Below are positions 7,739 to 15,576 of a stretch of 20,778 nt of DNA, one piece after another. The notes under the pieces are model-generated. The model worked only from the letters and a program-made list of their open reading frames with translations, ran no database searches and was not told where the DNA came from. Position 1 is the stretch's first letter; each line of letters begins with the position of its first letter. Location: positions 1 through 20,778 of the forward strand of contig JAZNGX010000028.1 of NCBI GenBank assembly GCA_045576675.1, given 5' to 3'. The DNA comes from JAZNGX01 sp045576675. GTDB taxonomy: Bacteria; Bacillota; Clostridia; Monoglobales; Firm-18. The position numbers and the translations under genes are program-made.

Positions 7739-9125
7739 TATGTCTTTGGAAAAGGTAAAAATGCCCGAACAGCCCGGCAATGTGCGAAACAAAAATTTCG
7801 ACGAGGTTGCAATGGGCTACGATGCAGAAATGGCAGTTAAAGAGGCAAACAGATGCCTTAACTGCAAGCACAAGCCTTGCGTTAGCGGCTGCCCCGTAAA
7901 CGTAAGAATTCCCGAATTTATTGAGCAGATAACAAAGGGCGAGTTTGAAGAGGCTTATAAAATTATAAAAACAACCAACTCACTTCCTGCAATATGCGGA
8001 AGAGTATGCCCTCAGGAGCGTCAGTGCGAAAGCAAATGCGTAAGAGGTATCAAGGGCGAAAGTGTTGGAATAGGCAGACTTGAACGCTTTGCAGCTGATT
8101 ATCATATGAAAAACAGCACGGAAAAACAACAAAAGCCAAAAAGCAACGGAATTAAGGTTGCAGTAATAGGCTCCGGTCCTGCAGGACTTTCCTGTGCAGG
8201 TGACCTTGCAAAAATGGGGTACGAGGTAACAGTTTTTGAAGCATTCCACGTTGCAGGCGGAGTTTTGATGTATGGAATTCCACAGTTCCGTTTGCCGAAA
8301 GAGATAGTACAAAAGGAAATTGAGTCACTAAAAGAGCTTGGTGTGGATATAAAAACAAATATGGTTGCAGGGCGTGTATTCTCAATTGATGAGCTTATGA
8401 ACGAGCAGGGCTACAAGGCAGTGTTTATCGGCAGCGGTGCAGGCTTGCCAAAGTTTATGGGAATACCCGGTGAAAACTTAAACGGAGTATATTCTGCCAA
8501 CGAATTTTTAACAAGAATAAATCTTATGAAGGCATACAAGTTCCCTGAATACGACACTCCTGTAAGAGTTGGCAAAAGTGTTGCAATCGTAGGCGGCGGA
8601 AACGTTGCAATGGATGCTGCACGCTGTGCAAAGCGACTTGGTGCGGATGATGTTTATATAATCTACCGCCGTTCAGAGAAGGAGATGCCTGCACGTCTTG
8701 AAGAGGTGCATCACGCAAAGGAAGAAGAAATCATATTCAAAATGCTAACCAACCCCGTTGAAATTGTTGGTGAGGACGGATATGTTACAGGCATAAAATG
8801 CGTTGAAATGGAGCTTGGCGAGCCTGACGAATCAGGACGTTCAAAGCCTGTACCAAAAAAGGACAGCGAATATATAATAGATGTTGACTCTGTTGTAATA
8901 GCAGTAGGTCAGTCACCTAATCCGCTTATTAAATCAACTACCGACGGACTTGAAACAAAGCCGTGGGGCGGAATTGTTGCAGATGAAGAAACAGGTGCAA
9001 CAAGCATAAAGGGCGTGTTTGCAGGCGGCGACGCAGTAACAGGAGCTGCAACGGTAATACTTGCAATGGGTGCAGGAAAAACTGCTGCAGCAGCAATTGA
9101 CAAATTTATTAAAGATAACTTTTAA
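7731..9125 (+). CDS. nfnB: NADH-dependent ferredoxin:NADP+ oxidoreductase, large subunit NfnB (GltD-like)
   Basis: The 464-residue subunit resembles the small subunit of glutamate synthase (GltD) and carries the bifurcating FAD, two [4Fe-4S] clusters and the NADPH site. N-terminal cluster motifs are CLNCKHKPCVSGCPV and CGRVCPQERQCESKC. A first dinucleotide site, GSGPAGLSCAGDLAKMGYEV, binds FAD; a second, VGGGNVAMDAARCAKRLGA, binds NADPH and is followed by YRRSEKEMPAR. The C-terminus ends in the usual GGDAVTGAATVILAMGAGK segment. The ATG lies 8 bases after GGAGGG and overlaps nfnA by 8 bases. If read alone it could be called GltD, but no glutamate synthase large subunit is nearby and nfnA is adjacent, so Nfn is the better call. 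Confidence 0.92.
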   Translation: MPDMSLEKVKMPEQPGNVRNKNFDEVAMGYDAEMAVKEANRCLNCKHKPCVSGCPVNVRIPEFIEQITKGEFEEAYKIIKTTNSLPAICGRVCPQERQCESKCVRGIKGESVGIGRLERFAADYHMKNSTEKQQKPKSNGIKVAVIGSGPAGLSCAGDLAKMGYEVTVFEAFHVAGGVLMYGIPQFRLPKEIVQKEIESLKELGVDIKTNMVAGRVFSIDELMNEQGYKAVFIGSGAGLPKFMGIPGENLNGVYSANEFLTRINLMKAYKFPEYDTPVRVGKSVAIVGGGNVAMDAARCAKRLGADDVYIIYRRSEKEMPARLEEVHHAKEEEIIFKMLTNPVEIVGEDGYVTGIKCVEMELGEPDESGRSKPVPKKDSEYIIDVDSVVIAVGQSPNPLIKSTTDGLETKPWGGIVADEETGATSIKGVFAGGDAVTGAATVILAMGAGKTAAAAIDKFIKDNF

Positions 9126-9134
9126 GTAATGACA

Positions 9135-9158
9135 GGGACAGATGCGAAAATCTGTCCC
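9135..9158 (+). terminator. Hairpin after nfnB, probable terminator
   Basis: A perfect 9-bp stem (GGGACAGAT, 9135-9143, with ATCTGTCCC, 9150-9158) and a GCGAAA loop lies 9 bases after the nfnB stop. The following AAATTTTAAA has only a short T run, so termination may be partial. It sits 24 bases before the next start codon with no room for a separate promoter in between. Confidence 0.55.
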
Positions 9159-9182
9159 AAATTTTAAATATGGGGGTAAATT

Positions 9183-10721
9183 ATGAAAAAGCTATTATCA
9201 TTAATTGCAGCAATGCTTATCACCGTTAACGCATATGCGTTAGACCTAAGTATAACAATAGGTAGTACGGATATGACAATAAACGGCGAGGTTAACACAA
9301 TCAAAGCTCCAATTGAAGAAAACGGAATGACACTTGTTCCCGTCCGGGTAATAACAGAGGCATTTGGTGCTGATGTTTTGTGGAACGATGCTGACCAAAG
9401 TGTTACAGTAACAAAAGGCGATAAAAAGCTTTGGCTTGCTATTGACAATATAAACGCAGACTTAAACGGCGAAAAAATTGAGCTTTTAACCGCACCAAAG
9501 CTTTTGGACGATACCACAATGGTACCAATACGCCTTATATCTGAAATGCTTAATTGCAGAGTTACATACAATAGTGAAACAAGAGAAATTAATATTACTG
9601 ATGGTGTAAGCAAAGCACTTGATGTTCCTGCCGGTTTTTCATCATATACTAAAAGCCCGGCCACAATAGTGTACCACAATGACGATATGACATTGCAAAT
9701 TGAAGTAAGCACATATAAAAAACAGCTTGATGACAGCTATGATAAATCTGTTGAGGCATATACCGCACAGCTTAAAGAAAAGTACAAAGCAATAACAAAA
9801 ACAGGCGAAAGATTTGATGGTAACACGCAAAAAAGAACTATTTCATATTATTATGATAAAAACGACATATATCTTTGCGGAAATGTACACATTTTCTTCT
9901 CAGGCAGCGTAAAATATGTGCTTTCAACATATTCAAGAGCGGATTCAATTGAAGCTGCACGTGAAAATGAAAAGACCTTAAGCGAATGCATCGAAAACTT
10001 TAAGCATACATATTATCTTGGGTCACTTAATTATGATTACAATGAATCTTACATAAAAGAACAACAAGTGAACAATCATAAATTCAACATATATGATAAC
10101 TGGAGCATCGAGCAGAAGGACGATGTAACAAGCATAATAAAAGACAATATAAACGGCTTTGAAATCACTCTTGACTGCATTGATTACAATACTATGAACA
10201 CAACGGAGCAGCTTGAGCCTTACGGTCTGATAAAGTTGGAATACAAGGTATATAATGCTATGAACGGCACATTCAAAAGAGTGTTTAACCACAAGGAGGG
10301 AATACCTGTACCTTATAACTCACATTCAAATGTACCAGGATACGTAACTTCCAATGGTATAGTAGTACAAAGAGGACCTATAACATCCATATTATGTGAT
10401 TTTGATTACCCTGAAGTTATCAACAATTTTTACGACAATGATAACGTATTTGTATTTGACATAGATGACAGAAGCATTGATTTTAAAAACGAAATTAACG
10501 ATAAAGTCAAACCAAGTCATCTTACACGCTTTGGAAATTATTATAATGTGAAAAATGACGAATACGCCAAAATTGTTAAAGACAGAATTTGCTATGTTTT
10601 CTGCATAGATAACACGCTTATGATTGCAGACTGCAAAATAAGCAACTACTATCCATATGATTATAACAGATACGTATACGACAGCATTGTACGTTCATTT
10701 TTAAAATTAAAGGAAGTTTAA
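9183..10721 (+). CDS. Secreted protein with copper-amine-oxidase-like N-terminal domain
   Basis: The 512-residue protein starts with a signal peptide (MKKLLSLIAAMLITVNAYA). Residues about 25-140 form a stalk/copper amine oxidase N-terminal-like domain: two copies of the pattern with LVPVRVITEAFGADVLWNDADQSVTV and MVPIRLISEMLNCRVTYNSETREI. In Clostridia this domain is a common extracellular module and does not imply amine oxidase activity. The remaining 370 residues are rich in Tyr, Asn, Asp and Lys and resemble nothing I recognise; a PsbP/DUF1795-like lipid or surface role is only a guess. GGGGGT lies upstream of the ATG. It ends one base before the MATE gene start, so the two are likely cotranscribed. 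The function is unknown. Confidence 0.85.
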   Translation: MKKLLSLIAAMLITVNAYALDLSITIGSTDMTINGEVNTIKAPIEENGMTLVPVRVITEAFGADVLWNDADQSVTVTKGDKKLWLAIDNINADLNGEKIELLTAPKLLDDTTMVPIRLISEMLNCRVTYNSETREINITDGVSKALDVPAGFSSYTKSPATIVYHNDDMTLQIEVSTYKKQLDDSYDKSVEAYTAQLKEKYKAITKTGERFDGNTQKRTISYYYDKNDIYLCGNVHIFFSGSVKYVLSTYSRADSIEAARENEKTLSECIENFKHTYYLGSLNYDYNESYIKEQQVNNHKFNIYDNWSIEQKDDVTSIIKDNINGFEITLDCIDYNTMNTTEQLEPYGLIKLEYKVYNAMNGTFKRVFNHKEGIPVPYNSHSNVPGYVTSNGIVVQRGPITSILCDFDYPEVINNFYDNDNVFVFDIDDRSIDFKNEINDKVKPSHLTRFGNYYNVKNDEYAKIVKDRICYVFCIDNTLMIADCKISNYYPYDYNRYVYDSIVRSFLKLKEV

Positions 10722-10722
10722 T

Positions 10723-12102
10723 ATGCGTAAATTATTCGGCTCGTGGAGCTTTTATAAACGGACACTTATAATTGCTGTGCCCGTTATGATTCAAAATTTA
10801 ATAACAAACTTTGTAGCACTTATTGACAACATTATGGTAGGTCAGGTCGGTACAGAGCAAATGACAGGTGTTGCAATAGTAAACCAGATACTTTTTGTGT
10901 TTAACCTGCTTGTTTTCGGCGTGGTATCAGGTGCAAGTATTTTCTGTGCCCAGTATTTCGGCAAGGAGGATTATGATGGTGTACGCCACACCTTCCGATT
11001 CAAGCTGATTGCTGCCACATTGGTAACAGCACTTGCAGCAGCTGTATTTCTGATTTTTGGCGACAGTCTTATCACAAGCTATCTGCACGATGCGGGCAAG
11101 GGGATAGACCTTGCAAAAACCTTTGATTTTGCAAAGCAATACCTTTTAATAATGCTTGTTGGTATTCTTCCATTCTCAATCGAGCAGGCATATTCAAGCA
11201 CCCTTCGTGAGGGTGGTATTGCCACACCTCCCATGGCTGCAGGCATAGCTGCAGTTATAACAAACACTGTTTTAAATGCACTGTTGATTTTTGGCATCGG
11301 CCCTTTCCCGACTCTTGGTGTTAAGGGTGCGGCAATAGCAACCGTTATATCAAGATTTGTTCAGGTGCTTATAGTAATTATATGGACTCACAAAAGTGCG
11401 GACAGATTAAAATATGTAAAAGGCTTGTACCATTCACTGCGTGTACCAAAAATGCTGACAGGCAAAATAATAATAAAAGGTCTGCCGCTTATGATTAACG
11501 AGTTTTTGTGGGGTGCAAGCATTGCAATGCTTTCGCAGTGCTATTCCATACGCGGAATAGACGTTGTAGCAGGGCTTAACATCACAAATACTGTTGTAAA
11601 CCTTTTTAACGTGCTTTTTATAGCCTTTGGTTCAGGCGTATCAGTTGTAATAGGTCAGATGCTTGGTGCCAACGACTTAAAGGGTGCAAAGGAAGGCGCC
11701 CCGAAGCTTATATTCTTTTCAGGAGCTATGTGCATAGGTGTCGGTGCAGTTATGGCGTGCTTTGCACAGCTGTTTCCCCTTGCATATAACACAACTGATA
11801 ACGTTCGCAGCCTTGCGGCAATATTTATCCTTATAAGTGCCTTGTTTATGCCAATACACGGGACTTTGCACGCCGCATATTTCACCCTGCGTTCAGGCGG
11901 CAAAACCCTTATAACCTTTGTATTTGACTGCTGCTTTTCATGGTGCATAAGCGTGCCGCTTGCATATTGCCTTGTGCATTTTACAAAAATGAATATATAT
12001 AATGTATACTTTCTTGTTCAGTCAATGGAGGCAATAAAGTGTGTAATAGGATTAATTCTTATAAAAAAAGGCGTGTGGCTGTCAAATATCGTATCGGAAT
12101 AA
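10723..12102 (+). CDS. MATE family efflux transporter
   Basis: The 459-residue, twelve-helix membrane protein shows the MATE family's two homologous halves. The first opens with KRTLIIAVPVMIQNLITNFVALIDNIMVGQVG, spread over helices 1-2, with the signature VNQILFVFNLLVFGVVSGASIF; the second half opens with GLPLMINEFLWGASIAML. MATE proteins export cationic drugs, dyes or metabolites by sodium or proton antiport. The substrate cannot be told from sequence. The ATG follows the previous stop by one base, with AAGGAAG about 8 bases upstream. No recognisable terminator follows, only AT-rich DNA leading to the nrd promoter. Confidence 0.93.
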   Translation: MRKLFGSWSFYKRTLIIAVPVMIQNLITNFVALIDNIMVGQVGTEQMTGVAIVNQILFVFNLLVFGVVSGASIFCAQYFGKEDYDGVRHTFRFKLIAATLVTALAAAVFLIFGDSLITSYLHDAGKGIDLAKTFDFAKQYLLIMLVGILPFSIEQAYSSTLREGGIATPPMAAGIAAVITNTVLNALLIFGIGPFPTLGVKGAAIATVISRFVQVLIVIIWTHKSADRLKYVKGLYHSLRVPKMLTGKIIIKGLPLMINEFLWGASIAMLSQCYSIRGIDVVAGLNITNTVVNLFNVLFIAFGSGVSVVIGQMLGANDLKGAKEGAPKLIFFSGAMCIGVGAVMACFAQLFPLAYNTTDNVRSLAAIFILISALFMPIHGTLHAAYFTLRSGGKTLITFVFDCCFSWCISVPLAYCLVHFTKMNIYNVYFLVQSMEAIKCVIGLILIKKGVWLSNIVSE

Positions 12103-12187
12103 TTTCGATTTATTTCGACAAAATCCCATAGCATCGGGCTTTTGGATAAATGCGGAAAAAAATTTTTAATAAAATATAAAAAACCTC

Positions 12188-12216
12188 TTGCTTTTTATAA
12201 TATATTGTATTATAAT
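12188..12216 (+). promoter_or_regulatory. Sigma-A type promoter of nrdDG
   Basis: TTGCTT (12188-12193) and a perfect TATAAT (12211-12216) are 17 bases apart, upstream of nrdD. The rest of the gene-free stretch from 12103 is AT-rich and shows no terminator, riboswitch or small ORF that I can support. Confidence 0.78.
12195..12210 (+). promoter_or_regulatory. NrdR-like box 0 (between -35 and -10)
   Basis: The 16-mer TTATAATATATTGTAT matches the NrdR consensus aCaCwAtATaTwGtGt at about 12 of 16 positions. It fills the promoter spacer. Taken alone, it could be AT-rich background. Confidence 0.4.
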
Positions 12217-12227
12217 ATCATTTGCAA

Positions 12228-12243
12228 ACACAACATATAGTGT
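12228..12243 (+). promoter_or_regulatory. NrdR box 1
   Basis: ACACAACATATAGTGT matches the NrdR consensus aCaCwAtATaTwGtGt at 15 of 16 positions. It begins a few bases after the predicted transcription start, where NrdR with bound ATP/dATP would block initiation of the ribonucleotide reductase operon. Confidence 0.75.
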
Positions 12244-12260
12244 TTTAATCATACAAATGT

Positions 12261-12276
12261 TTACAATATATTGGAG
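12261..12276 (+). promoter_or_regulatory. NrdR-like box 2
   Basis: TTACAATATATTGGAG matches the NrdR consensus at about 11 of 16 positions, with the core ACAATATATTG intact. It starts 33 bases after box 1, close to the three-turn spacing usual for paired NrdR boxes. Confidence 0.5.
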
Positions 12277-12294
12277 TAAGGGGGTTTTTAGTTT

Positions 12295-14502
12295 ATGATC
12301 GAAAATATCAGAAAAAGAGACGGAAGAATCGAGAATTTTGATGAGGAAAAAATCGTTAATGCCATATTAAAGGCAATGAATCATAACTTTATAAACGACG
12401 TTAAGTGTGCAAGAAAAATTGCAGAAAGCTTATCCGAGCTTAACAGAGAGGTTGCTGATGTTGAAGAAATCCAGAACCTTGTTGAAGTTGAGCTTATGAA
12501 AACACGCTATAAGCAGGTTGCAAAGGACTATATCCTTTATCGCGAAAAGCGTAATATCGCCCGTGGCAGAAAAACCTATGACACATATATGGGTATCGTG
12601 AATACTATTGCCAACGATGTTACAAGAGAAAATGCGAATATGAATGCCGACACACCTGCAGGAATGATGATGAAGTTTGCAAGTGAAACTTCAAAACCCT
12701 TTGTTGTTGATATGCTTATTTCAGATATGTCAAAGGACTATGTAAAGAGCAATTACATTCATATGCACGATGCTGACTATTATCCAACAAAATCACTTAC
12801 TTGCATTCAGCATCCTCTTGACCGAGTGTTGCAGCACGGCTTCCATGCAGGTCACGGCTCTTCAAGACCGGCAAAAAGAATTGAAACTGCTGCAATTATT
12901 GCCTGCATCTCAATGGAATCTATTCAGAACGAAATGCACGGCGGTCAGGCTATCCCTGCATTTGACTTTTATCTTGCACCTTATGTAAGATATTCATATC
13001 AGGAAGAGTTAAGAAAATTAGAAAAGCTTGAGCAAATTGACCTTTCAAAATATGACGATATGGTGTTTGATGACTATCTTGTAAAAGAGCTTGACGGTCT
13101 TGAGGGTGACGAGCGTTATGTTCAGCACGCTATAAACCTGACCGTAAACCGAGTTCATCAGGCTATGGAATCATTTATCCATAATATGAACACAATTCAC
13201 TCACGTGGTGGAAATCAGGTTGTATTCTCATCCATCAACTACGGCACAGATACATCAGCAGAAGGCAGATGTATTATGCGTGAAATACTTAATTCAACCT
13301 ACCGTGGCGTAGGCAACGGCGAAACCCCGATATTCCCGATTCAGATCTGGAAGAAAAAGACAGGTGTTAACTATCTGCCTGAGGACAGAAACTATGACCT
13401 TTACAAATTGGCTTGTAAGGTTACTGCAAAACGTTTCTTCCCCAACTTCATCAATCTTGATGCTACATTTAACCAGCACGAAAAATGGGATGCAAACGAT
13501 CCCGAAAGATATAAATACGAGTGTGCAACAATGGGTTGCCGTACACGTGTATTTGAAAGCCGTTTTGGCGAAAAGACTTCAATCGGCAGAGGTAACCTGT
13601 CATTCACAACAGTAAACCTTGTTAAAATCGCTTTGGAGTGCCGTGATATTGAAGATTATGATGAAAAGATAAAAACATACTTTGAAAAGCTTGATAAGAG
13701 TATGGATGTTGCCTGCGAACAGCTTTACGACAGATATTCGTTCCAGCGTACTGCACTTAAAAAGCAGTTCCCGATGCTGATGAGCGGAATGTGGACAGGC
13801 AGTGAGCATTATGGTGCAAACGACCACGTAGCAGACTTATTAAAAATCGGTACATTAAGTATCGGCTTTATCGGTCTTGCAGAGGCACTTATTGCTCTTA
13901 CAGGCAAGCACCACGGTGAAAGCGATGAGGCTCAGGAGCTTGGTCTTAAGATTGTATCTCATATGAGAGAGCGTACCAACAGAATGAGCGAAGAAAAGAA
14001 TCTGAACTACAGCTTGCTCGCAACACCTGCTGAAGGTCTTAGCGGCAAGTTTACCAAAAAGGACAGAGAGCAGTTTGGTATCATTGAAAAGATTACCGAT
14101 AAGGATTACTACACAAACAGCTCACACGTTCCTGTATGGTATAAGTGCAGTGCAGAGCACAAGGCTAAAATCGAGGCTCCGTATCACGCTCTTGAAAACG
14201 CAGGTCATATCTTCTACGTTGAGCTTGACGGTGATGCTACACACAACCCGGAATGCATTATGCAGGTTGTTGACCTTATGGATAAATACAATATGGGTTA
14301 CGGCTCTGTAAACCATACAAGAAACAGATGCTTAGAGTGCGGCTTTGAGAATTCAGAAAAAGAATTCAACACCTGCCCATCTTGCGGAAGTGACAAGGTT
14401 GATGTTATCCAGAGAATCACAGGCTATCTTGTAGGTAGTGTTAACAGCTGGAACAGTGGAAAGCAGGCAGAGCTTAAGGATCGTGTTACACACAATGTTT
14501 AA
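12295..14502 (+). CDS. nrdD: Anaerobic ribonucleoside-triphosphate reductase NrdD
   Basis: The 735-residue enzyme reduces ribonucleoside triphosphates to dNTPs by glycyl-radical chemistry under anaerobic conditions. Residues 1-90 form an ATP-cone (IRKRDGRIENFDEEKIVNAI), the allosteric dATP/ATP switch. The large catalytic barrel follows, with SRGGNQVVFSSINYGTDTS and ECATMGCRTRVF. A C-terminal zinc site has Cys 679, 682, 694 and 697. The radical glycine is G710 in RITGYL, 25 residues from the end. The start ATG follows a GGAGTAAGGGGG tract at some distance (about 12 bases). It overlaps nrdG by 8 bases. The promoter carries NrdR-like boxes, so repression by NrdR when dATP is plentiful is likely. 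Confidence 0.97.
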   Translation: MIENIRKRDGRIENFDEEKIVNAILKAMNHNFINDVKCARKIAESLSELNREVADVEEIQNLVEVELMKTRYKQVAKDYILYREKRNIARGRKTYDTYMGIVNTIANDVTRENANMNADTPAGMMMKFASETSKPFVVDMLISDMSKDYVKSNYIHMHDADYYPTKSLTCIQHPLDRVLQHGFHAGHGSSRPAKRIETAAIIACISMESIQNEMHGGQAIPAFDFYLAPYVRYSYQEELRKLEKLEQIDLSKYDDMVFDDYLVKELDGLEGDERYVQHAINLTVNRVHQAMESFIHNMNTIHSRGGNQVVFSSINYGTDTSAEGRCIMREILNSTYRGVGNGETPIFPIQIWKKKTGVNYLPEDRNYDLYKLACKVTAKRFFPNFINLDATFNQHEKWDANDPERYKYECATMGCRTRVFESRFGEKTSIGRGNLSFTTVNLVKIALECRDIEDYDEKIKTYFEKLDKSMDVACEQLYDRYSFQRTALKKQFPMLMSGMWTGSEHYGANDHVADLLKIGTLSIGFIGLAEALIALTGKHHGESDEAQELGLKIVSHMRERTNRMSEEKNLNYSLLATPAEGLSGKFTKKDREQFGIIEKITDKDYYTNSSHVPVWYKCSAEHKAKIEAPYHALENAGHIFYVELDGDATHNPECIMQVVDLMDKYNMGYGSVNHTRNRCLECGFENSEKEFNTCPSCGSDKVDVIQRITGYLVGSVNSWNSGKQAELKDRVTHNV

Positions 14503-15004
14503 TTCAGAGGATATAATACACGTTCAGGATATAACGTACAGCTCAGCTGTGGACGGAACAGGCTTCCGTGATGTGTTGTTTGTAAATTACTGCCCTCACA
14601 GATGTGAGGGCTGTCACAACCAACAGACATGGGATGTTGAAAATGGTAAGGATATGACGGTAACTGAGGTTTTTGAATGTCTTACCAAAAGCAGCATAAC
14701 AAATGTAACGTTCAGCGGCGGTGAACCGTTTTGTCAGCCAAAGGCTTTAAAAAACCTTGCAGAAATGATTAAAAATGCAGGTAAAACAATTTGGGTGTAC
14801 AGTGGTTATACCTATGAGCAGATTGTGGCAGACGAGGATAAAAAAGCATTGCTTATGCTTTGCGACGTGCTTGTTGACGGACGTTATATAAAAGAGGAAG
14901 CCAAGCTTAATATGCGATTTAAAGGCTCAGAAAACCAAAGAATTATAGATGTAAAAAAATCAATAGAACAAGAAAAAATCGTACTTTTTGATTTAGAATT
15001 TTAA
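14495..15004 (+). CDS. nrdG: Anaerobic ribonucleotide reductase activating protein NrdG
   Basis: The 169-residue radical-SAM enzyme uses a [4Fe-4S] cluster and SAM to create the glycyl radical on NrdD. The cluster motif is C33-x3-C37-x2-C40 (CPHRCEGC), followed by HNQQTWD, a signature of NrdG. FSGGEPF is the SAM-contacting glycine-rich motif. The start at ATG 14495 overlaps the last 8 bases of nrdD and gives the family-typical length; an in-frame start at 14438 would add 19 residues encoded entirely inside nrdD and unlike the family. The position directly after nrdD and the overlap support coupled translation of enzyme and activase. Confidence 0.95.
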   Translation: MFNSEDIIHVQDITYSSAVDGTGFRDVLFVNYCPHRCEGCHNQQTWDVENGKDMTVTEVFECLTKSSITNVTFSGGEPFCQPKALKNLAEMIKNAGKTIWVYSGYTYEQIVADEDKKALLMLCDVLVDGRYIKEEAKLNMRFKGSENQRIIDVKKSIEQEKIVLFDLEF

Positions 15005-15011
15005 TAGAAAT

Positions 15012-15064
15012 ATAAAAAGGAGATATAGCAAAATGAATTTCGTTTTGCTATATCTCCTTTTTAT
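15012..15064. terminator. Strong bidirectional terminator between nrdG and the Xre gene
   Basis: A perfect 22-bp inverted repeat (15012-15033 with 15043-15064, loop TGAATTTCG) has an A-run at one foot and a T-run at the other on both strands, so it can terminate nrdDG and the convergent Xre-type gene. The last codons and stop of the Xre gene (15048-15050) lie inside its right arm. Confidence 0.88.
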
Positions 15065-15266
15065 CTGTTCTTCCCACAAGATAATCCAATGACACTCCGT
15101 ATAAATCCGCTATTTTTACAAGTATATCAAGCTTTGGCTCTCTTGTCATCAGCTCATAATTCTGATATGCTTTTTCAGTAATATCACAATATATAGCCAC
15201 TTTTCCCTGCGTAAGGCCTTTTTCCTTGCGGCAAAGCTTTAATCTTTCTGATAATATATTTTTCAT
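15048..15266 (-). CDS. Small Xre-family helix-turn-helix regulator
   Basis: This 72-residue protein is little more than one Cro/C1-type DNA-binding domain: LSERLKLCRKEKGLTQGKVA, recognition region YCDITEKAYQNYELMTREP, then KLDILVKIADLYGVSLDYLVGRTD. It belongs to the family of single-domain Xre repressors common in Firmicutes. GGGTGATG lies upstream of the ATG. A divergent promoter region (15267-15340) with two ACAATTGT palindromes suggests that it represses its own gene and the divergent 56-residue gene. The five C-terminal codons and the stop form the right arm of the terminator hairpin with nrdG. It could be a regulator left by a mobile element, but no other element genes remain. Confidence 0.9.
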   Translation of the reverse strand: MKNILSERLKLCRKEKGLTQGKVAIYCDITEKAYQNYELMTREPKLDILVKIADLYGVSLDYLVGRTDKKEI

Positions 15267-15277
15267 AATTCATCACC

Positions 15278-15287
15278 CACAATTGTT
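15278..15287. promoter_or_regulatory. Palindromic operator candidate O1
   Basis: CACAATTGTT contains the perfect palindrome ACAATTGT (15279-15286). It sits next to the -35 of the + promoter and just after the predicted start of the Xre gene transcript. Its twin lies exactly 52 bases away. Confidence 0.5.
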
Positions 15288-15288
15288 C

Positions 15289-15317
15289 TTGACAAATTAA
15301 GTATAATAAATTATAAT
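15289..15317 (+). promoter_or_regulatory. Consensus sigma-A promoter of the 56-residue protein gene
   Basis: Perfect TTGACA (15289-15294) and perfect TATAAT (15312-15317) with 17 bases between them. This would be a very strong promoter if not repressed. Confidence 0.85.
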
Positions 15318-15331
15318 TAATAATATACCAA
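15303..15331 (-). promoter_or_regulatory. Candidate promoter of the Xre gene
   Basis: Read on the - strand, TTGGTA (15331-15326) and TATTAT (15308-15303) are 17 bases apart. It lies inside the divergent + promoter, so the two would compete. It is weaker than the + promoter. Confidence 0.5.
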
Positions 15332-15339
15332 CAATTGTT
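15330..15339. promoter_or_regulatory. Palindromic operator candidate O2
   Basis: AACAATTGTT is a perfect 10-bp palindrome sharing the core ACAATTGT with O1. It lies just after the predicted + transcript start and touches the -35 of the - promoter, mirroring O1. Confidence 0.5.
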
Positions 15340-15366
15340 AGTGCTTTGCGATGAAGGAGATAAATT

Positions 15367-15537
15367 ATGCCAAATTATAAAGAAATGTACTTCTGCCTGT
15401 TCAAAGCAATTTCTGATTCAATTGATATCTTACAAAAAGCTCAATATGACGCCGAAGAAATTTTACTTGCCAGCAGTAAAGAAGAATATGAAAAAAGAAA
15501 AGCAGCAAGCCGAAAACGCAATAAAAATACCAATTAG
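15367..15537 (+). CDS. Small hypothetical protein (56 residues, MPNYKEMY start)
   Basis: An ATG preceded at 7 bases by a perfect AAGGAG (15354-15359) opens a 56-residue frame. The promoter upstream is full consensus and a terminator hairpin follows, so this is a convincing gene despite its size. The protein starts MPNYKEMYFCLFKAISDSID, is predicted helical (LQKAQYDAEEILLASSKEEYEKRK) and ends in a basic tail. It is soluble, with no signal peptide or domain I recognise. I have an unverified impression that this N-terminus recurs in short clostridial hypothetical proteins. It is divergent from the Xre gene and probably its regulatory target. A longer reading in another frame (15335-15580) has no ribosome binding site, starts in the operator and runs through the terminator. 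Confidence 0.75.
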   Translation: MPNYKEMYFCLFKAISDSIDILQKAQYDAEEILLASSKEEYEKRKAASRKRNKNTN

Positions 15538-15545
15538 CACAAATA

Positions 15546-15572
15546 CCGTAATGGGATTATCTCCCATTACGG
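15546..15572. terminator. Bidirectional terminator between two convergent small genes
   Basis: A perfect 11-bp stem (CCGTAATGGGA, 15546-15556, with 15562-15572) and a TTATC loop is followed by CATTTT on the + strand and TATTTG on the - strand. It separates the 56-residue and 52-residue genes. Confidence 0.8.
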
Positions 15573-15576
15573 CATT

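Noticed and set aside
7731..9125. Glutamate synthase small subunit GltD
   Set aside because: Similar in sequence, but the adjacent NfnA-type subunit and lack of a large glutamate synthase subunit favour NfnB.
9164..9712. 182-residue open frame on the - strand opposite the copper-amine-oxidase-like gene
   Set aside because: It is antisense to a gene with a clear signal peptide, domain and ribosome binding site; its composition (Ser, Val, Ile, Leu repeats) is what antisense of such codons gives.
12103..12187. Possible terminator or riboswitch after the MATE gene
   Set aside because: CCC...GGG near 12125-12138 allows only a 3-bp stem; no conserved riboswitch core was visible.
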